Assembly (NCBI RefSeq): GCF_003751785.1
Contig: NZ_RKIE01000003.1
Coordinates: 372,001-436,000, forward strand
From: Frigoribacterium sp. PhB160
GTDB taxonomy: Bacteria; Actinomycetota; Actinomycetes; Actinomycetales; Microbacteriaceae
Length of the DNA stretch: 64,000 nucleotides
Reading direction: 5' to 3'
Shown: piece after piece, positions 24,846-33,192 of the stretch
Numbering within the stretch: the first letter of the stretch is position 1
Layout: each line of letters opens with the position of its first letter
Position numbers and translations under genes: made by a program
Notes under the pieces: generated by a model
What the model saw: the letters and a program-made list of their open reading frames with translations, nothing else
What the model was told of the DNA's origin: nothing
The model's database searches: none

Positions 24846-26185
24846 GAGCAGCACCCACCTGCTGCCGGCCCGTCGTCGGCGCACCCCGAGGCGTCCGGGA
24901 GGTTCGTCGAGCAGACACCCGTGTCGGGGAGTTCGAGCTGCACGATCCGGGCCGCTTCATGGTTGCCGGCGAGTTCGTCCGCGATGGAGCGGACCTGCTC
25001 GTAGCCGGTGAGGAGCAGGAACGTCGGGGCACGGCCGTAGGACTTCATGCCGGCGATGTAGAAGTTCGGCTCCGGGTGCCCGAGCTCCGCGACCCCGTGC
25101 GGGTAGACCGTGCCGCAGGAGTGCAGGTTCGGGTCGATCAGCGGGGCGAGCTGCCGGGGCGCTTCGACGATCTCGTCCAGGGACACCCGGACCTCACGGA
25201 GCATGTCGAGGTCGGGGCGGAAGCCGGTCGCGTTCACCACCACGTCCGCAGCGACCGTCAGGGGCTCGCCGCGCCGACGGCCGACGAGTTGCACGCCGTC
25301 GTCGGTCTTGATCACGTCGTCGACCTCGAACCGGTCGACGAGGTCGATCGCGCCCGCGCGGACGAGGTCGCGGACGGCGCTGCCGAGGTCCCCGCGGCCT
25401 TCGAGCTGGTCGGCTGCGGACCCGTAGACCAGGGCGGGGTTGCTGCTGCGGATCGCCCACGTGATCGTCGTCCCGGGCGCTTCCTTGGCGAGGGTGGCGA
25501 GCTTGATGAGGGTGTTCGCGGCCGAGTGGCCGGCGCCGACGACGACCGTGTGCCGGCCGGCGAACCGTTCCCGGTCCTGGCCGAGGACGTCGGGCAGGGC
25601 GTGGCTGATACTGCCCGCGACGGCGTCGCCGTGGGAGAGGCCGACCCCGGAGGAGGTGAGGGTGTTGGGGGTCGTGTAGGTGCCGGAGGTGTCGATGACG
25701 GCGCGGGCGAGTTCGTCGCGCACCTCGCCGTCGTGGTCGAGGCGCAGAAGGAACGGCGTCTCGGCCCGCCCGGTGGAGCGGGTGCGGTCCATGCCCTGCC
25801 GGGACACTGCCGTGACCCGGTGCCCGTACCGGATGCGGCCCGACAGCTCAGGGGTCGCGGCGAGGGGTTCGAGGTAGTCGCGAACGAAGTCGGCACCGTA
25901 GGGGAGCTTCTTCGCTGCCGGGGCCTCCCAGTCGGTGGTGTCGAGGAGGCGCGCTGCGGCCGGGTCGACGAGGTGCTCCCACGGGGTGAACAGGCGCGTG
26001 TGCCCCCACGCACGGACCGCCGTCGCGGCACTCGGGCCAGCTTCGTAGATCACGACGTCGACGCCGCGTTCGAGGAGCTGCGCGGCAGCCGCGAGGCCCA
26101 CAGGGCCGGCGCCGATGACGGCGACGGGGAGCCCGGCAAGGGCCGGGGCGGCGGTGCGGGGCGGGACAGAGAGGGTGAGACTCAT
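24842..26185 (-). CDS. arsO: ArsO-type FAD/NAD(P)-binding flavoprotein
   Basis: Two dinucleotide-binding motifs, VIGAGPVGLAAAAQLL near residue 25 for FAD and VVVGAGHSAANTL near 210 for NADPH, define a flavin monooxygenase-like protein of 447 residues. Homologues in ars operons are called ArsO, and their reaction is not settled. The C-terminus carries four cysteines (GVCSTN, GCAD, GCCS) in a flexible tail, which could bind trivalent arsenic; this is inference. The ATG at 26185 begins MSLTLSVPP; codons before it in frame are a shadow of the arsC tail. It lies between arsC and arsN. Confidence 0.8.
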   Translation of the reverse strand: MSLTLSVPPRTAAPALAGLPVAVIGAGPVGLAAAAQLLERGVDVVIYEAGPSAATAVRAWGHTRLFTPWEHLVDPAAARLLDTTDWEAPAAKKLPYGADFVRDYLEPLAATPELSGRIRYGHRVTAVSRQGMDRTRSTGRAETPFLLRLDHDGEVRDELARAVIDTSGTYTTPNTLTSSGVGLSHGDAVAGSISHALPDVLGQDRERFAGRHTVVVGAGHSAANTLIKLATLAKEAPGTTITWAIRSSNPALVYGSAADQLEGRGDLGSAVRDLVRAGAIDLVDRFEVDDVIKTDDGVQLVGRRRGEPLTVAADVVVNATGFRPDLDMLREVRVSLDEIVEAPRQLAPLIDPNLHSCGTVYPHGVAELGHPEPNFYIAGMKSYGRAPTFLLLTGYEQVRSIADELAGNHEAARIVQLELPDTGVCSTNLPDASGCADDGPAAGGCCS

Positions 26186-26226
26186 GCGGGGAGGCCCTTC
26201 GATTCGATGCCGAGTTCGGTCAGGAG

Positions 26227-26853
26227 CTATTCGACGAGCTTCCGGACGTCGTCGCGGATGAGGCGCACCTTCTCGAGGGGGAACCCGGCGGGGTCGGTGA
26301 GGTGCCAGTCGCGGTAGGTCTTGCTGGGGTAGATCGGGCACGCGTCGCCGCAGCCCATCGTGATGACGACGTCCGCTGCCTGCACGACGTCGTCGGTCAG
26401 CGGCTTCGGGAACGCCTCGTCAAGGTCCAGGCCCAGCTCCCGCATCGCTTCCGCGACGACGGGGTGGAGATCTCGGGCGGGCAGGGACTCGGCTGAGCGG
26501 ACGTGGACGGCACCGCCGGGGAGGACGTTGGTGAACACGGCCGCCATCTGGGAGCGGCCGGCGTTCTGCTCGCAGACGAACAGCACCTCCGGCACCGTCC
26601 GCTCGATCGCCCCGGTGGCCTGCCCGAGGGCGGTCAGCCGGTCGACGGCGAACCGGGTCGCGTTGGTGGTCAGGTGCGCACGGACCTGCGCTGTGCGAAG
26701 GAGCGCCGTGTAGGACTCGAGCACGTACCGCTCGATCGTCTCGGGCCCGAAGATGCCCTTGAACCGAGTGGCGAGGTCGCCCGCGGCACGCTTGAGTGCG
26801 TCCTCGGAGAAGGCAAGGCCCGGCAGGCCGCGCCTCGTGGTCAGGTCCGTCAT
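26227..26853 (-). CDS. arsC: Arsenate reductase with N-terminal helical extension
   Basis: Residues of about 80-208 are a low-molecular-weight phosphatase-like ArsC with the P-loop CEQNAGRSQM and the second cysteine region TMGCGDACPIYP. Residues 10-75 are a three-helix bundle (LKRAAGDLATRFKGIFGPET, LTTNATRFAVDRLTAL) typical of actinobacterial arsenate-mycothiol transferase fusions. It reduces arsenate to arsenite for export. The ATG at 26853 is preceded by GCGAGGAGACG. The gene lies between a shorter arsC and arsO. Two differing arsenate reductases in one operon may use different thiol partners. Confidence 0.88.
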   Translation of the reverse strand: MTDLTTRRGLPGLAFSEDALKRAAGDLATRFKGIFGPETIERYVLESYTALLRTAQVRAHLTTNATRFAVDRLTALGQATGAIERTVPEVLFVCEQNAGRSQMAAVFTNVLPGGAVHVRSAESLPARDLHPVVAEAMRELGLDLDEAFPKPLTDDVVQAADVVITMGCGDACPIYPSKTYRDWHLTDPAGFPLEKVRLIRDDVRKLVE

Positions 26854-26876
26854 CGTCGTCTCCTCGCAGCTCAGGG

Positions 26877-27287
26877 TCAGGCGGTCGCGGGTGCGATCTC
26901 GGCCAGCAGGGCCTGGATGCGGCCCTTGATGTCGTCGCGGATGGGGCGGACGTCCTCGATGCCGCGGCCGGCGGGGTCGGTCAGCTCCCAGTCCTCGTAG
27001 CGCTTGCCGGGGAAGATCGGGCACGCGTCGCCGCAGCCCATGGTGATCACGACGTCGCTGTCCCGGACGGCCTCCGTGGTGAGGACCTTGGGCTGGTTCC
27101 CGGCGATGTCGATGCCCTCTTCGGCCATGGCCTGGATCGCGATCGGGTTGATCTGGTCTTTCGGTTCGCTGCCGGCGGAGAGGACGTCGACGCGGTCGCC
27201 AGCGAGGGCCTGCATGTAGCCGGCGGCCATCTGGGAACGGCCGGCGTTGTGGACGCAGACGAACAGGACGGTGGGCTTGGTGCTCAT
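26877..27287 (-). CDS. arsC: Arsenate reductase, short form
   Basis: The protein of 136 residues has the P-loop CVHNAGRSQMAAGYM, the TMGCGDACPIFPGK region and the acid-containing LTDPAG motif, as in thioredoxin- or mycothiol-coupled ArsC. It is the second gene of the operon, 22 bases after acr3, and has a good ribosome-binding site (GAAGGAACCCGTC before the ATG). Its C-terminal half is closely similar to the next gene, suggesting an old duplication with later gain of the helical extension. Confidence 0.92.
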   Translation of the reverse strand: MSTKPTVLFVCVHNAGRSQMAAGYMQALAGDRVDVLSAGSEPKDQINPIAIQAMAEEGIDIAGNQPKVLTTEAVRDSDVVITMGCGDACPIFPGKRYEDWELTDPAGRGIEDVRPIRDDIKGRIQALLAEIAPATA

Positions 27288-27309
27288 GACGGGTTCCTTC
27301 GGGTAAGGG

Positions 27310-28395
27310 TCAGACCCGTTCAGCGACGCGCGCTGCCGGGGCGGGGGACGGGAACAGGCGTGGCCGCAGCCACAGGGACAGGTACACCAGCGCCACGAGC
27401 GCCGGGACCTCGATCAGGGGGCCGACGATGCCGGCGAGGGCCTGGCCTGAAGTCGCCCCGAACGTGCCGACCGCGACCGCGATCGCCAGCTCGAAGTTGT
27501 TCCCCGCGGCCGTGAACGCCAGCGTCGCCGTCCGCTCGTAAGCGAGGCCGATCGCCCGCCCGGTGAAGAACGCGACGAGGAACGTGACGGCGAAGTACAG
27601 CAGCAGGGGCAGGGCGATGCGGACGACATCGAGGGGCCGGTCAACGACCTGCTGGCCTTGCAGGGCGAACAGCATCACGATCGTGAACAGCAGCCCGTAG
27701 AGGGCGAAGGGGCCGATCTTCGGCAGGAACCGTGTCTCGTACCAGGTGCGCCCCTTGGTCGCTTCCCCGATGCGGCGAGATAGGTACCCGGCGAGGAGGG
27801 GGATGCCGAGGAACACCAGGACGCTGAGGGTGATCGACCACATGCTGAACGACGCGCTCGTTGTGGGGAGTCCGAGCCAGGCGGGGAGGACCTGGAGGTA
27901 GAACCAGCCGAGGCCGGCGAACGCGACGACCTGGAACACCGAGTTCAGGGCCACGAGGAACGCAGCAGCTCCTCGGTCGCCACAGGCGAGGTCGTTCCAG
28001 ATCAGCACCATGGCGATGCACCGGGCGAGCCCCACGATGATCAGCCCCGTGCGGTACTCCGGTAGATCGGGCAGGAACACCCACGCGAGGGCGAACATCA
28101 GCGCCGGTCCGACGACCCAGTTCATCGCTAGCGACGACACCAGGAGGCGCCGGTCACCGGAAACGGCGCGTGCGTCGGAGTACCGCACCTTCGCCAGCAC
28201 CGGGTACATCATCACCAGCAACCCGACCGCGATCGGGACGCTCACCTGCCCCACCTGGAACGAGTGCAGCAGCTCACCGAACGCCGGGACGAACACCGCC
28301 AGCAGCAGCCCCGCAGCCATGGCGGCGAGAATCCACACGGGGAGGAAGCGGTCAGCGGTCCCGAGCCGGGCAGGTGCGGTGGTGGTGGTCGTCAT
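27310..28395 (-). CDS. acr3: Arsenite efflux permease Acr3
   Basis: An integral membrane protein of 361 residues with ten predicted helices of the bile acid/Na+ symporter superfamily. The conserved Acr3 Cys is in LARCIAMVLIWNDLACGD. It expels arsenite made by the two ArsC proteins. The ATG at 28395 is the first gene of the operon and faces arsR across 85 bases. The MTTTTTAP start is chosen over upstream codons because those would run through the shared operator. Confidence 0.92.
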   Translation of the reverse strand: MTTTTTAPARLGTADRFLPVWILAAMAAGLLLAVFVPAFGELLHSFQVGQVSVPIAVGLLVMMYPVLAKVRYSDARAVSGDRRLLVSSLAMNWVVGPALMFALAWVFLPDLPEYRTGLIIVGLARCIAMVLIWNDLACGDRGAAAFLVALNSVFQVVAFAGLGWFYLQVLPAWLGLPTTSASFSMWSITLSVLVFLGIPLLAGYLSRRIGEATKGRTWYETRFLPKIGPFALYGLLFTIVMLFALQGQQVVDRPLDVVRIALPLLLYFAVTFLVAFFTGRAIGLAYERTATLAFTAAGNNFELAIAVAVGTFGATSGQALAGIVGPLIEVPALVALVYLSLWLRPRLFPSPAPAARVAERV

Positions 28396-28417
28396 GCAGC
28401 TCCGTAGATCGATGAGT

Positions 28418-28450
28418 GTCGATGCGTTGAGCCTGCCCCAACCCATCGAC
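28418..28450. promoter_or_regulatory. Probable ArsR operator between acr3 and arsR
   Basis: GTCGATGCGTTG (28418-28429) and CAACCCATCGAC (28439-28450) are inverted repeats matching at 11 of 12 positions with a nine-base centre. They lie between the two divergent genes, where ArsR is expected to repress both directions until arsenite binds. Confidence 0.65.
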
Positions 28451-28480
28451 GACTGTCAATCTGTGTGGAAGAGTGTTCAC

Positions 28481-28831
28481 ATGCCCGTTGCCGAACTCCT
28501 GCCCCTCACGGACGTGACCGCGTGCTGCGCACCGCTGGCCCGGGAGGCGATGGACGCCGAGAACGCCGAGAAGCTGGCCCGCAGCCTGAAAGCCATTGCG
28601 GACCCGGCCCGGCTCCGGCTTATCTCGATGGTCGCCGCGCACGAGGGCGCCGAGGCGTGCGTCTGCGACCTCACCGAACCTCTCGGGCTCAGCCAGCCGA
28701 CCGTGTCGCACCACTTGAAGGTCCTCGTCGATGCCGGCATTCTTACCCGCGACAAGCGCGGCATCTGGGCGTACTACGCCCTCGTCCCCGGGGCTCTCGA
28801 CTCCCTCGGAAAGCTCCTCGTCACCGCATAG
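28481..28831 (+). CDS. arsR: ArsR-type arsenite-responsive repressor
   Basis: A winged helix-turn-helix of 116 residues: ARLRLISMVAAHEGAEACVC, then LGLSQPTVSHHLKVL as recognition region and GIWAYYALVPGAL as wing. The cysteine in ACVCDL plus the early TACCAPL pair give the thiols for arsenite, as in actinobacterial ArsR proteins with a different Cys arrangement from the plasmid type. It is divergent from acr3 and shares the operator between them. Confidence 0.92.
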   Translation: MPVAELLPLTDVTACCAPLAREAMDAENAEKLARSLKAIADPARLRLISMVAAHEGAEACVCDLTEPLGLSQPTVSHHLKVLVDAGILTRDKRGIWAYYALVPGALDSLGKLLVTA

Positions 28832-29052
28832 GTCTTTACCCCCTACGCGTCCGGTAGTCGATGGCCTATCGGACGCCTCTCCGCATGGGCAGCGAACCGT
28901 CAAGCCCTGGCTGTCGCAAGGCTGACGGTGGTCCTGGCCTTCGCTTCGCGATCACTGAGACGTGGTTGCCCGACGAGCGAACTGATGCCCGGCACACCGC
29001 TGATTCGATTGCCTACATCGAAGGAGAGCGACAGTCGTTGGAAAACGACGCT

Positions 29053-29289
29053 ATGGCTCGAACCCCTGAGAACGTGGTCGTCTACGGGCGATTCGAAAGG
29101 AGTTCCCCGTCTGTCGCCTCCTGGACGTTCTCAGGGATAGACGGAATGGACGCCGCCAGATCAGTCGAGGAAGCCGTGCAGCTACTTGACGAAAACGGCT
29201 ACGAGATCGTCAGCGTCACAGAGAGCGGAAGTCCGAGCGACGCTGGTGCCTGGTCGAACATGTATATTTTCGGTCGCTGGCTGAAGTGA
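29053..29289 (+). CDS. Small hypothetical protein, 78 residues
   Basis: The part from the ATG at 29053 reads like a compact alpha/beta protein (ENVVVYGRFER, EEAVQLLDENGYEIVSV, MYIFGRWLK), similar in plan to the short DUF4177 type, but I cannot assign it. The frame is open upstream to 28861, yet those codons look non-coding. The ribosome-binding site is weak. It follows arsR by 220 bases and does not look like part of the ars system. Confidence 0.45.
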   Translation: MARTPENVVVYGRFERSSPSVASWTFSGIDGMDAARSVEEAVQLLDENGYEIVSVTESGSPSDAGAWSNMYIFGRWLK

Positions 29290-29389
29290 TAACTCATGCG
29301 CTGACGGGCACGACGCCCCCCCGCTGCACACTCGTGCGGTGAGGGGTGGGGGCGTCGCGTCCGGTGGATGCCCCGCTAGTGAGACGCAG

Positions 29390-30106
29390 TTACGGGGTCC
29401 AGCCATCATCAGGAGTGCGCATCCGCTGCGCGCTTTCACTCGCCGTCGCGATACCCAGGTTTGCGTGCTTGGCGTGGAAATCTAGCCACCGCTTTTCCAT
29501 GGCGGGGTCGAGGAGCGAGCTGCCTATCTGGACGGCTGTTCCGCCGCGTCGAATGTTGATCTTGTCCCAGCCTCCTTCCGACTCGGCGAACCGGTAGGTC
29601 AGCTGGTTCCATGTGGGGTCGAGGTAGACAACACTTGCACTTTCCCGATCAGCAATACCCGCACCGCTGATGTCGCTAGGAACAGGGCCTTCCGATTTGA
29701 AGCGGTCTGCTCGGTAGGCCATCCGTTTGCTGTCCACGGTGGCCCTCATGGCCTCTTTGGCGTCGGACTTCGGCGTGCTGCTATTGATGGCCGTTCTGTA
29801 GCTGAAGTCGGCCTTGCTTCCGTCGACGCGCGAAATCCAGATGCCGATGGCGTCACTAGACACATTGAACATGTCACCGTCGCTGGTCTTGCCGATGTAG
29901 AAGTGATCAATTCCTGCGCCAGTTTTCTCAACGCCCTCAGGGTGCCGGTCAACAAGCTCGCGGAGCATCTGGTCGTGAATCGGGTCGGTCACCGTGCCAT
30001 ACGTGGCATAACCGCTCTTCCGCAGAATATTGCGAAACGCTGCCTCCGCACCTGACTTGGAAGACCAGGAGAACGAATCAAGGATGACGGGAATTGAAAC
30101 GCCCAC
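29390..30106 (-). CDS. DCL-like (DUF3223) protein
   Basis: The N-terminal 80 residues have the pattern of the DCL/DUF3223 fold: a strand, then GAEAAFRNILRKSGYATYGTV, LRELVDRHPEG, TGAGIDHFYIGK. In plants DCL acts in chloroplast rRNA processing; bacterial members are uncharacterised. The remaining 150 residues are unassigned. A single-gene unit; composition is lower in GC than the neighbouring ars genes, so it may belong to a later insertion. Confidence 0.6.
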   Translation of the reverse strand: MGVSIPVILDSFSWSSKSGAEAAFRNILRKSGYATYGTVTDPIHDQMLRELVDRHPEGVEKTGAGIDHFYIGKTSDGDMFNVSSDAIGIWISRVDGSKADFSYRTAINSSTPKSDAKEAMRATVDSKRMAYRADRFKSEGPVPSDISGAGIADRESASVVYLDPTWNQLTYRFAESEGGWDKINIRRGGTAVQIGSSLLDPAMEKRWLDFHAKHANLGIATASESAQRMRTPDDGWTP

Positions 30107-30245
30107 GTCAGATTCGTCCCTTCCGGTCGGGAGACGTCTTGCAAGTTGAGCGAATGTCCATGCTCGGAATGTAGGCCGGACGATGATCGCGAGAGTTCAT
30201 CGGCCGGTTGACGATCGTCCCACGGGCGTCTGGTTCGGGAGGTGC

Positions 30246-30956
30246 TCAGGTGTCTAGCCGAGCTAACGCGACCGTGGATCCCTGCAAGCGGATTTCTACA
30301 CTCGCGATCTTCAGGCTGGGAATAGCCGTCGACGCAGACAGATCTGCGGCACGCGAGCCGGCTGCGTCCCACGTCGCGACGGTAAGCGTGGTGTTGTCCG
30401 TTTGTGTGACCACGAGCTCGTATCCGGAGTTGTCTGGCGCATCCGCGCCGTAGTCGCAGTTCCAATCGAGCCTCGTGCCCCAAGATTTCTCCTCGATCTG
30501 CAGACCGGCAGTAAGGGTGGTGGAGTCAGTTCCGGGGTCCATTGGCTGGAACGTCATCTGGGCCGTTGCTGGGCCGACGTCGTTCCTTGCGCCTACGGCG
30601 ACCCCCCCGAAGACGGCGGCAGCAACAGCAGCGGCAACTGCGAGAGCCATGACTCCTCGGCGGCGGCGTTGACTCTTGCGGAAGCGGTGGGCCATCAGCG
30701 ACAACGTTCCTGATGGCGCCTGAGTTTCGTCCATACCCAGAGGTGACTGGATGGCAAGGGCCTCTTCCGGCGAGATTCGGCTCAGGATGCCTGGGAGACC
30801 CGCAAGTTCCGTCACCGCTTCACGGCAGTTGGCGCAGGTACTGAGGTGCTGCTCGTATTCGCGACGTTCATCGGTAGGGAGCGCTCCGAGGACGTAGGAC
30901 GCGTCCCAGTCTTGGTAACGGTCCTCGTTAGTTTGGAGATCGCGATGCTCAGTCAT
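30246..30956 (-). CDS. Membrane anti-sigma factor (RskA type)
   Basis: The protein of 236 residues has an N-terminal zinc-binding anti-sigma domain with the motif HLSTCANC (His37, Cys41, Cys44), one membrane helix at about 103-125 (VMALAVAAAVAAAVFGGVAV) and a C-terminal extracellular domain as in RskA. It should hold the ECF sigma factor of the preceding gene inactive until proteolysis. Its ATG overlaps the sigma gene stop. Confidence 0.88.
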   Translation of the reverse strand: MTEHRDLQTNEDRYQDWDASYVLGALPTDERREYEQHLSTCANCREAVTELAGLPGILSRISPEEALAIQSPLGMDETQAPSGTLSLMAHRFRKSQRRRRGVMALAVAAAVAAAVFGGVAVGARNDVGPATAQMTFQPMDPGTDSTTLTAGLQIEEKSWGTRLDWNCDYGADAPDNSGYELVVTQTDNTTLTVATWDAAGSRAADLSASTAIPSLKIASVEIRLQGSTVALARLDT

Positions 30957-31459
30957 CGTGTGACGCCCCTTTCTTGGAGGGCTAGCCTCAGCCCGCGTAA
31001 CCCGTAATGGAGCCGCGATTTCGCGGTTCCTTCTGGGATGCCGAGCCGTCTCGAAATTTCAGGAATGCTCTGACCAGCGAAGTACGCATAGACGACGATT
31101 TGACGGTGGTGGTCGGAGAGCGACGCCAGCGCGTCCGCAACCATGATGCTGTCCAGGACCGCATCAGTGCGATCGAGAGCAGCGCCTTCTACCTCGCCAG
31201 GGGCTGCCACTTCTCGTCGACTCCGGGCAGATCGTGCGTCGTCGATGACGAGGCGCCGAGCGACGGTGAACAGCCACGCTTGAGCAGCATCCTCGTCGAG
31301 CTCCAGCACCTTAGGACGCTGCCATGCTCTCAGCATCGTCTCTTGAACGATGTCCTCGGTCAGTGCCGCGTTCCGAGTGAGGCTGTGTGTGTAACGGCGA
31401 AGCGCCCCGCCGTGGCACTCGAACAATGTCGACAAGAGCTCATCACTGGCTCGGGTCAT
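30953..31459 (-). CDS. ECF-type RNA polymerase sigma factor
   Basis: Region 2 (TEDIVQETMLRAWQRP) and region 4 (SDHHRQIVVYAYFAG, PEISRRLGIPEGTAKSRLHY) are clear. The ATG at 31459 (MTRASDELL) with GAGGCGG upstream is chosen; an earlier start at 31540 would add 27 residues without similarity. The gene is coupled to its anti-sigma factor. The 298 bases upstream to the lipoprotein gene hold no gene that I can see. The likely regulon includes the lipoprotein upstream. Confidence 0.87.
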   Translation of the reverse strand: MTRASDELLSTLFECHGGALRRYTHSLTRNAALTEDIVQETMLRAWQRPKVLELDEDAAQAWLFTVARRLVIDDARSARSRREVAAPGEVEGAALDRTDAVLDSIMVADALASLSDHHRQIVVYAYFAGQSIPEISRRLGIPEGTAKSRLHYGLRGLRLALQERGVTR

Positions 31460-31757
31460 GACCTTCACCGCCTCGCGCCAGTGAAGTCCGGCTGGTGCCT
31501 GATCCAGGACAGCCTCTTGTCGTGCCTGTATCGAGCGCACCGAGAAACGCCGATGCGCACCAATGATCGAACCTCATGCCATCGACCAGGCCAGGACATG
31601 GGTTCACCGTCTGAGCGGAAGCAGTCGACGTATTCGCACCCACTGTCTCTGCTTTCATGTCGATGAGCACTGCCTTGTGGCTCCTTTGCTCGGGTGGGGT
31701 CGTGGAGCTGCGAGGGCCTGCAACCCGGAGAGTTCCGTCCGGCAGGCACGCGCGCGA

Positions 31758-32276
31758 TCAGGAGGCTGGGGTTGCTGCGCCCTCAGTGGCTGCTTCCATG
31801 TTGATCGTGCCGTCCGGCTGGAGGACGTACCAGGCATCCTTCACGCCCTGTCCGTTGACCTGTCCCGGCTCGGTGTCCTTCGCGAACCGGTACACCGGCC
31901 AGCCGTCGACGGTCAGCTGGGTTGTCCCGTCCGTGCGGGTGAGGGAACCGATCTTGCCCGTGATGCCGTCTGGAGAGGACGTGTCGGAGGCTTCAACTGC
32001 CGGCCAGGTCATGGCGCATTCGTCGTAGCAGTTGCTGGTGCCCGAGTCCTGCTTGTCCATCTTGAACGTGTAAATCGTGTACCCGGCGTCGTCGGTGATG
32101 ATTTCGCCCAAGGGAGACGTCGCGGTGCCGAGGACTGCCGCTGCCGCGGTGGTCTCGGCGGGGGCCGGCTCGGTGGAGTCGGTCGTCGTGGATGATTCGG
32201 CAGATGTGGCGCACCCGGAGAGAGCGGCCGCGGCCAAAACGGCCATCGTGAGGGTGATGGTCATTCGCTTGTGCAT
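31758..32276 (-). CDS. Secreted-repeat lipoprotein
   Basis: An exported lipoprotein of 172 residues: signal with lipobox ALSGC, a Thr/Glu-rich linker, then two copies of the short secreted repeat family (COG4315), YTIYTFKMDKQDSGTS and LTVDGWPVYRFAKDTEPG. The ATG at 32276 follows AGGAGG. In many actinobacteria such proteins are encoded next to an ECF sigma/anti-sigma pair and may report on or protect against redox stress; this is inference from neighbours. Confidence 0.85.
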   Translation of the reverse strand: MHKRMTITLTMAVLAAAALSGCATSAESSTTTDSTEPAPAETTAAAAVLGTATSPLGEIITDDAGYTIYTFKMDKQDSGTSNCYDECAMTWPAVEASDTSSPDGITGKIGSLTRTDGTTQLTVDGWPVYRFAKDTEPGQVNGQGVKDAWYVLQPDGTINMEAATEGAATPAS

Positions 32277-32510
32277 GATTCCTCCTGCTGGTACGCCGGC
32301 CCAGGTAGCCCGCTCACTACGAACACGATGCAGCTCATCCAGGAGTTCATCCGGGGCCGAAAAAGTTTGGCGGTCGCAGGCAGCCGTCCTCACTCTTGGC
32401 GAAACGGGTGGCAGACGCGAGTGACAACCCTGCGCCGAGGGCACCGCTGTCACACATCATCACTCTGGGCCACTGCTCGCAGCTGCGGCGTACACGTCCT
32501 GCTGGACGAC

Positions 32511-32756
32511 GTGACTCTCCATGTTCACGGCGTGATCTGGTCTCGAAACATCCCCCGGGACCGGATTACGGCGATCTCAGACGTCGGCCAGGTCGAGTAC
32601 AAGGACGCCCGCGGCTACGGCATGACGGTCCAGATCATGTGGCTGATGCGTGCAGTCGACGATGACGAGCGCTTCGTTCTCGGTCGTCTGCAACGTCCCT
32701 GGTGCGAGGCGATCGCGAAGCTGCGCGACTGGGCTGACGTCAAGGGTGCTCCCTGA
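32511..32756 (+). CDS. Short PH-like domain protein or fragment
   Basis: The frame from a GTG at 32511 reads VTLHVHGVIWSRNIPRDRIT then LGRLQRPWCEAIAKLRDW, the pattern of bacterial PH-like domains that follow a membrane pair. Codons upstream in frame are open but do not resemble a protein. The N-terminal membrane part seems missing, so this may be the end of a broken gene. Confidence 0.35.
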   Translation: MTLHVHGVIWSRNIPRDRITAISDVGQVEYKDARGYGMTVQIMWLMRAVDDDERFVLGRLQRPWCEAIAKLRDWADVKGAP

Positions 32757-32802
32757 AGCTGTTCCGATGAGCCATCGCTTACCGAACCGGCGGGCTAGTC
32801 CG

Positions 32803-33048
32803 CTACTTCCAGCGTCGACGCCAACGCTCGGCGCGCGTCGCGAAAGCGAGCATTGCGAGACCCAAGCCATATCCGAGCGCTATCCAGCCCCAGCCCGGGA
32901 GAGCAATGATCCTTCCTGAGGACCATTACGCGACGCCATCGGGGCCACTCGTCGCCCACCGGTACGAGCTGTAGGCGATGAATGAAGCGCCGGCAACGTA
33001 GAAGGCGATGACCGCCCGACCTGCAGGTCTACGTGTGGGCTTGGGCAT
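32803..33048 (-). pseudogene. Two-helix membrane protein gene with an in-frame TAA
   Basis: From the ATG at 33048 one frame runs 82 codons to the stop at 32803, interrupted only by a TAA at 32926-32928. The first part has a helix (AVIAFYVAGASFIAYSSY); the second (GRIIALPGWGWIALGYGLGL, AERWRRRWK) has another and ends in a basic tail, with no start codon of its own. It looks like a nonsense-mutated small membrane protein. Confidence 0.45.
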
Positions 33049-33192
33049 GATTCCGAACCTAGAGCGAACGTGCCTTGCCGGTCTGCCCGGTAGCCGATGG
33101 TTCGGCGAGACGTTGGCTGAAGCATGGGCGCCTTGCCCAACTTCCACGGCTCAGGCGGCTTGACGGTCGCCAGTGTCGCCGGGCTGGTCCTG

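Noticed and set aside
28861-29052. An N-terminal extension of the small protein after arsR
   Set aside because: The added codons look non-coding and no ribosome-binding site precedes the early start.
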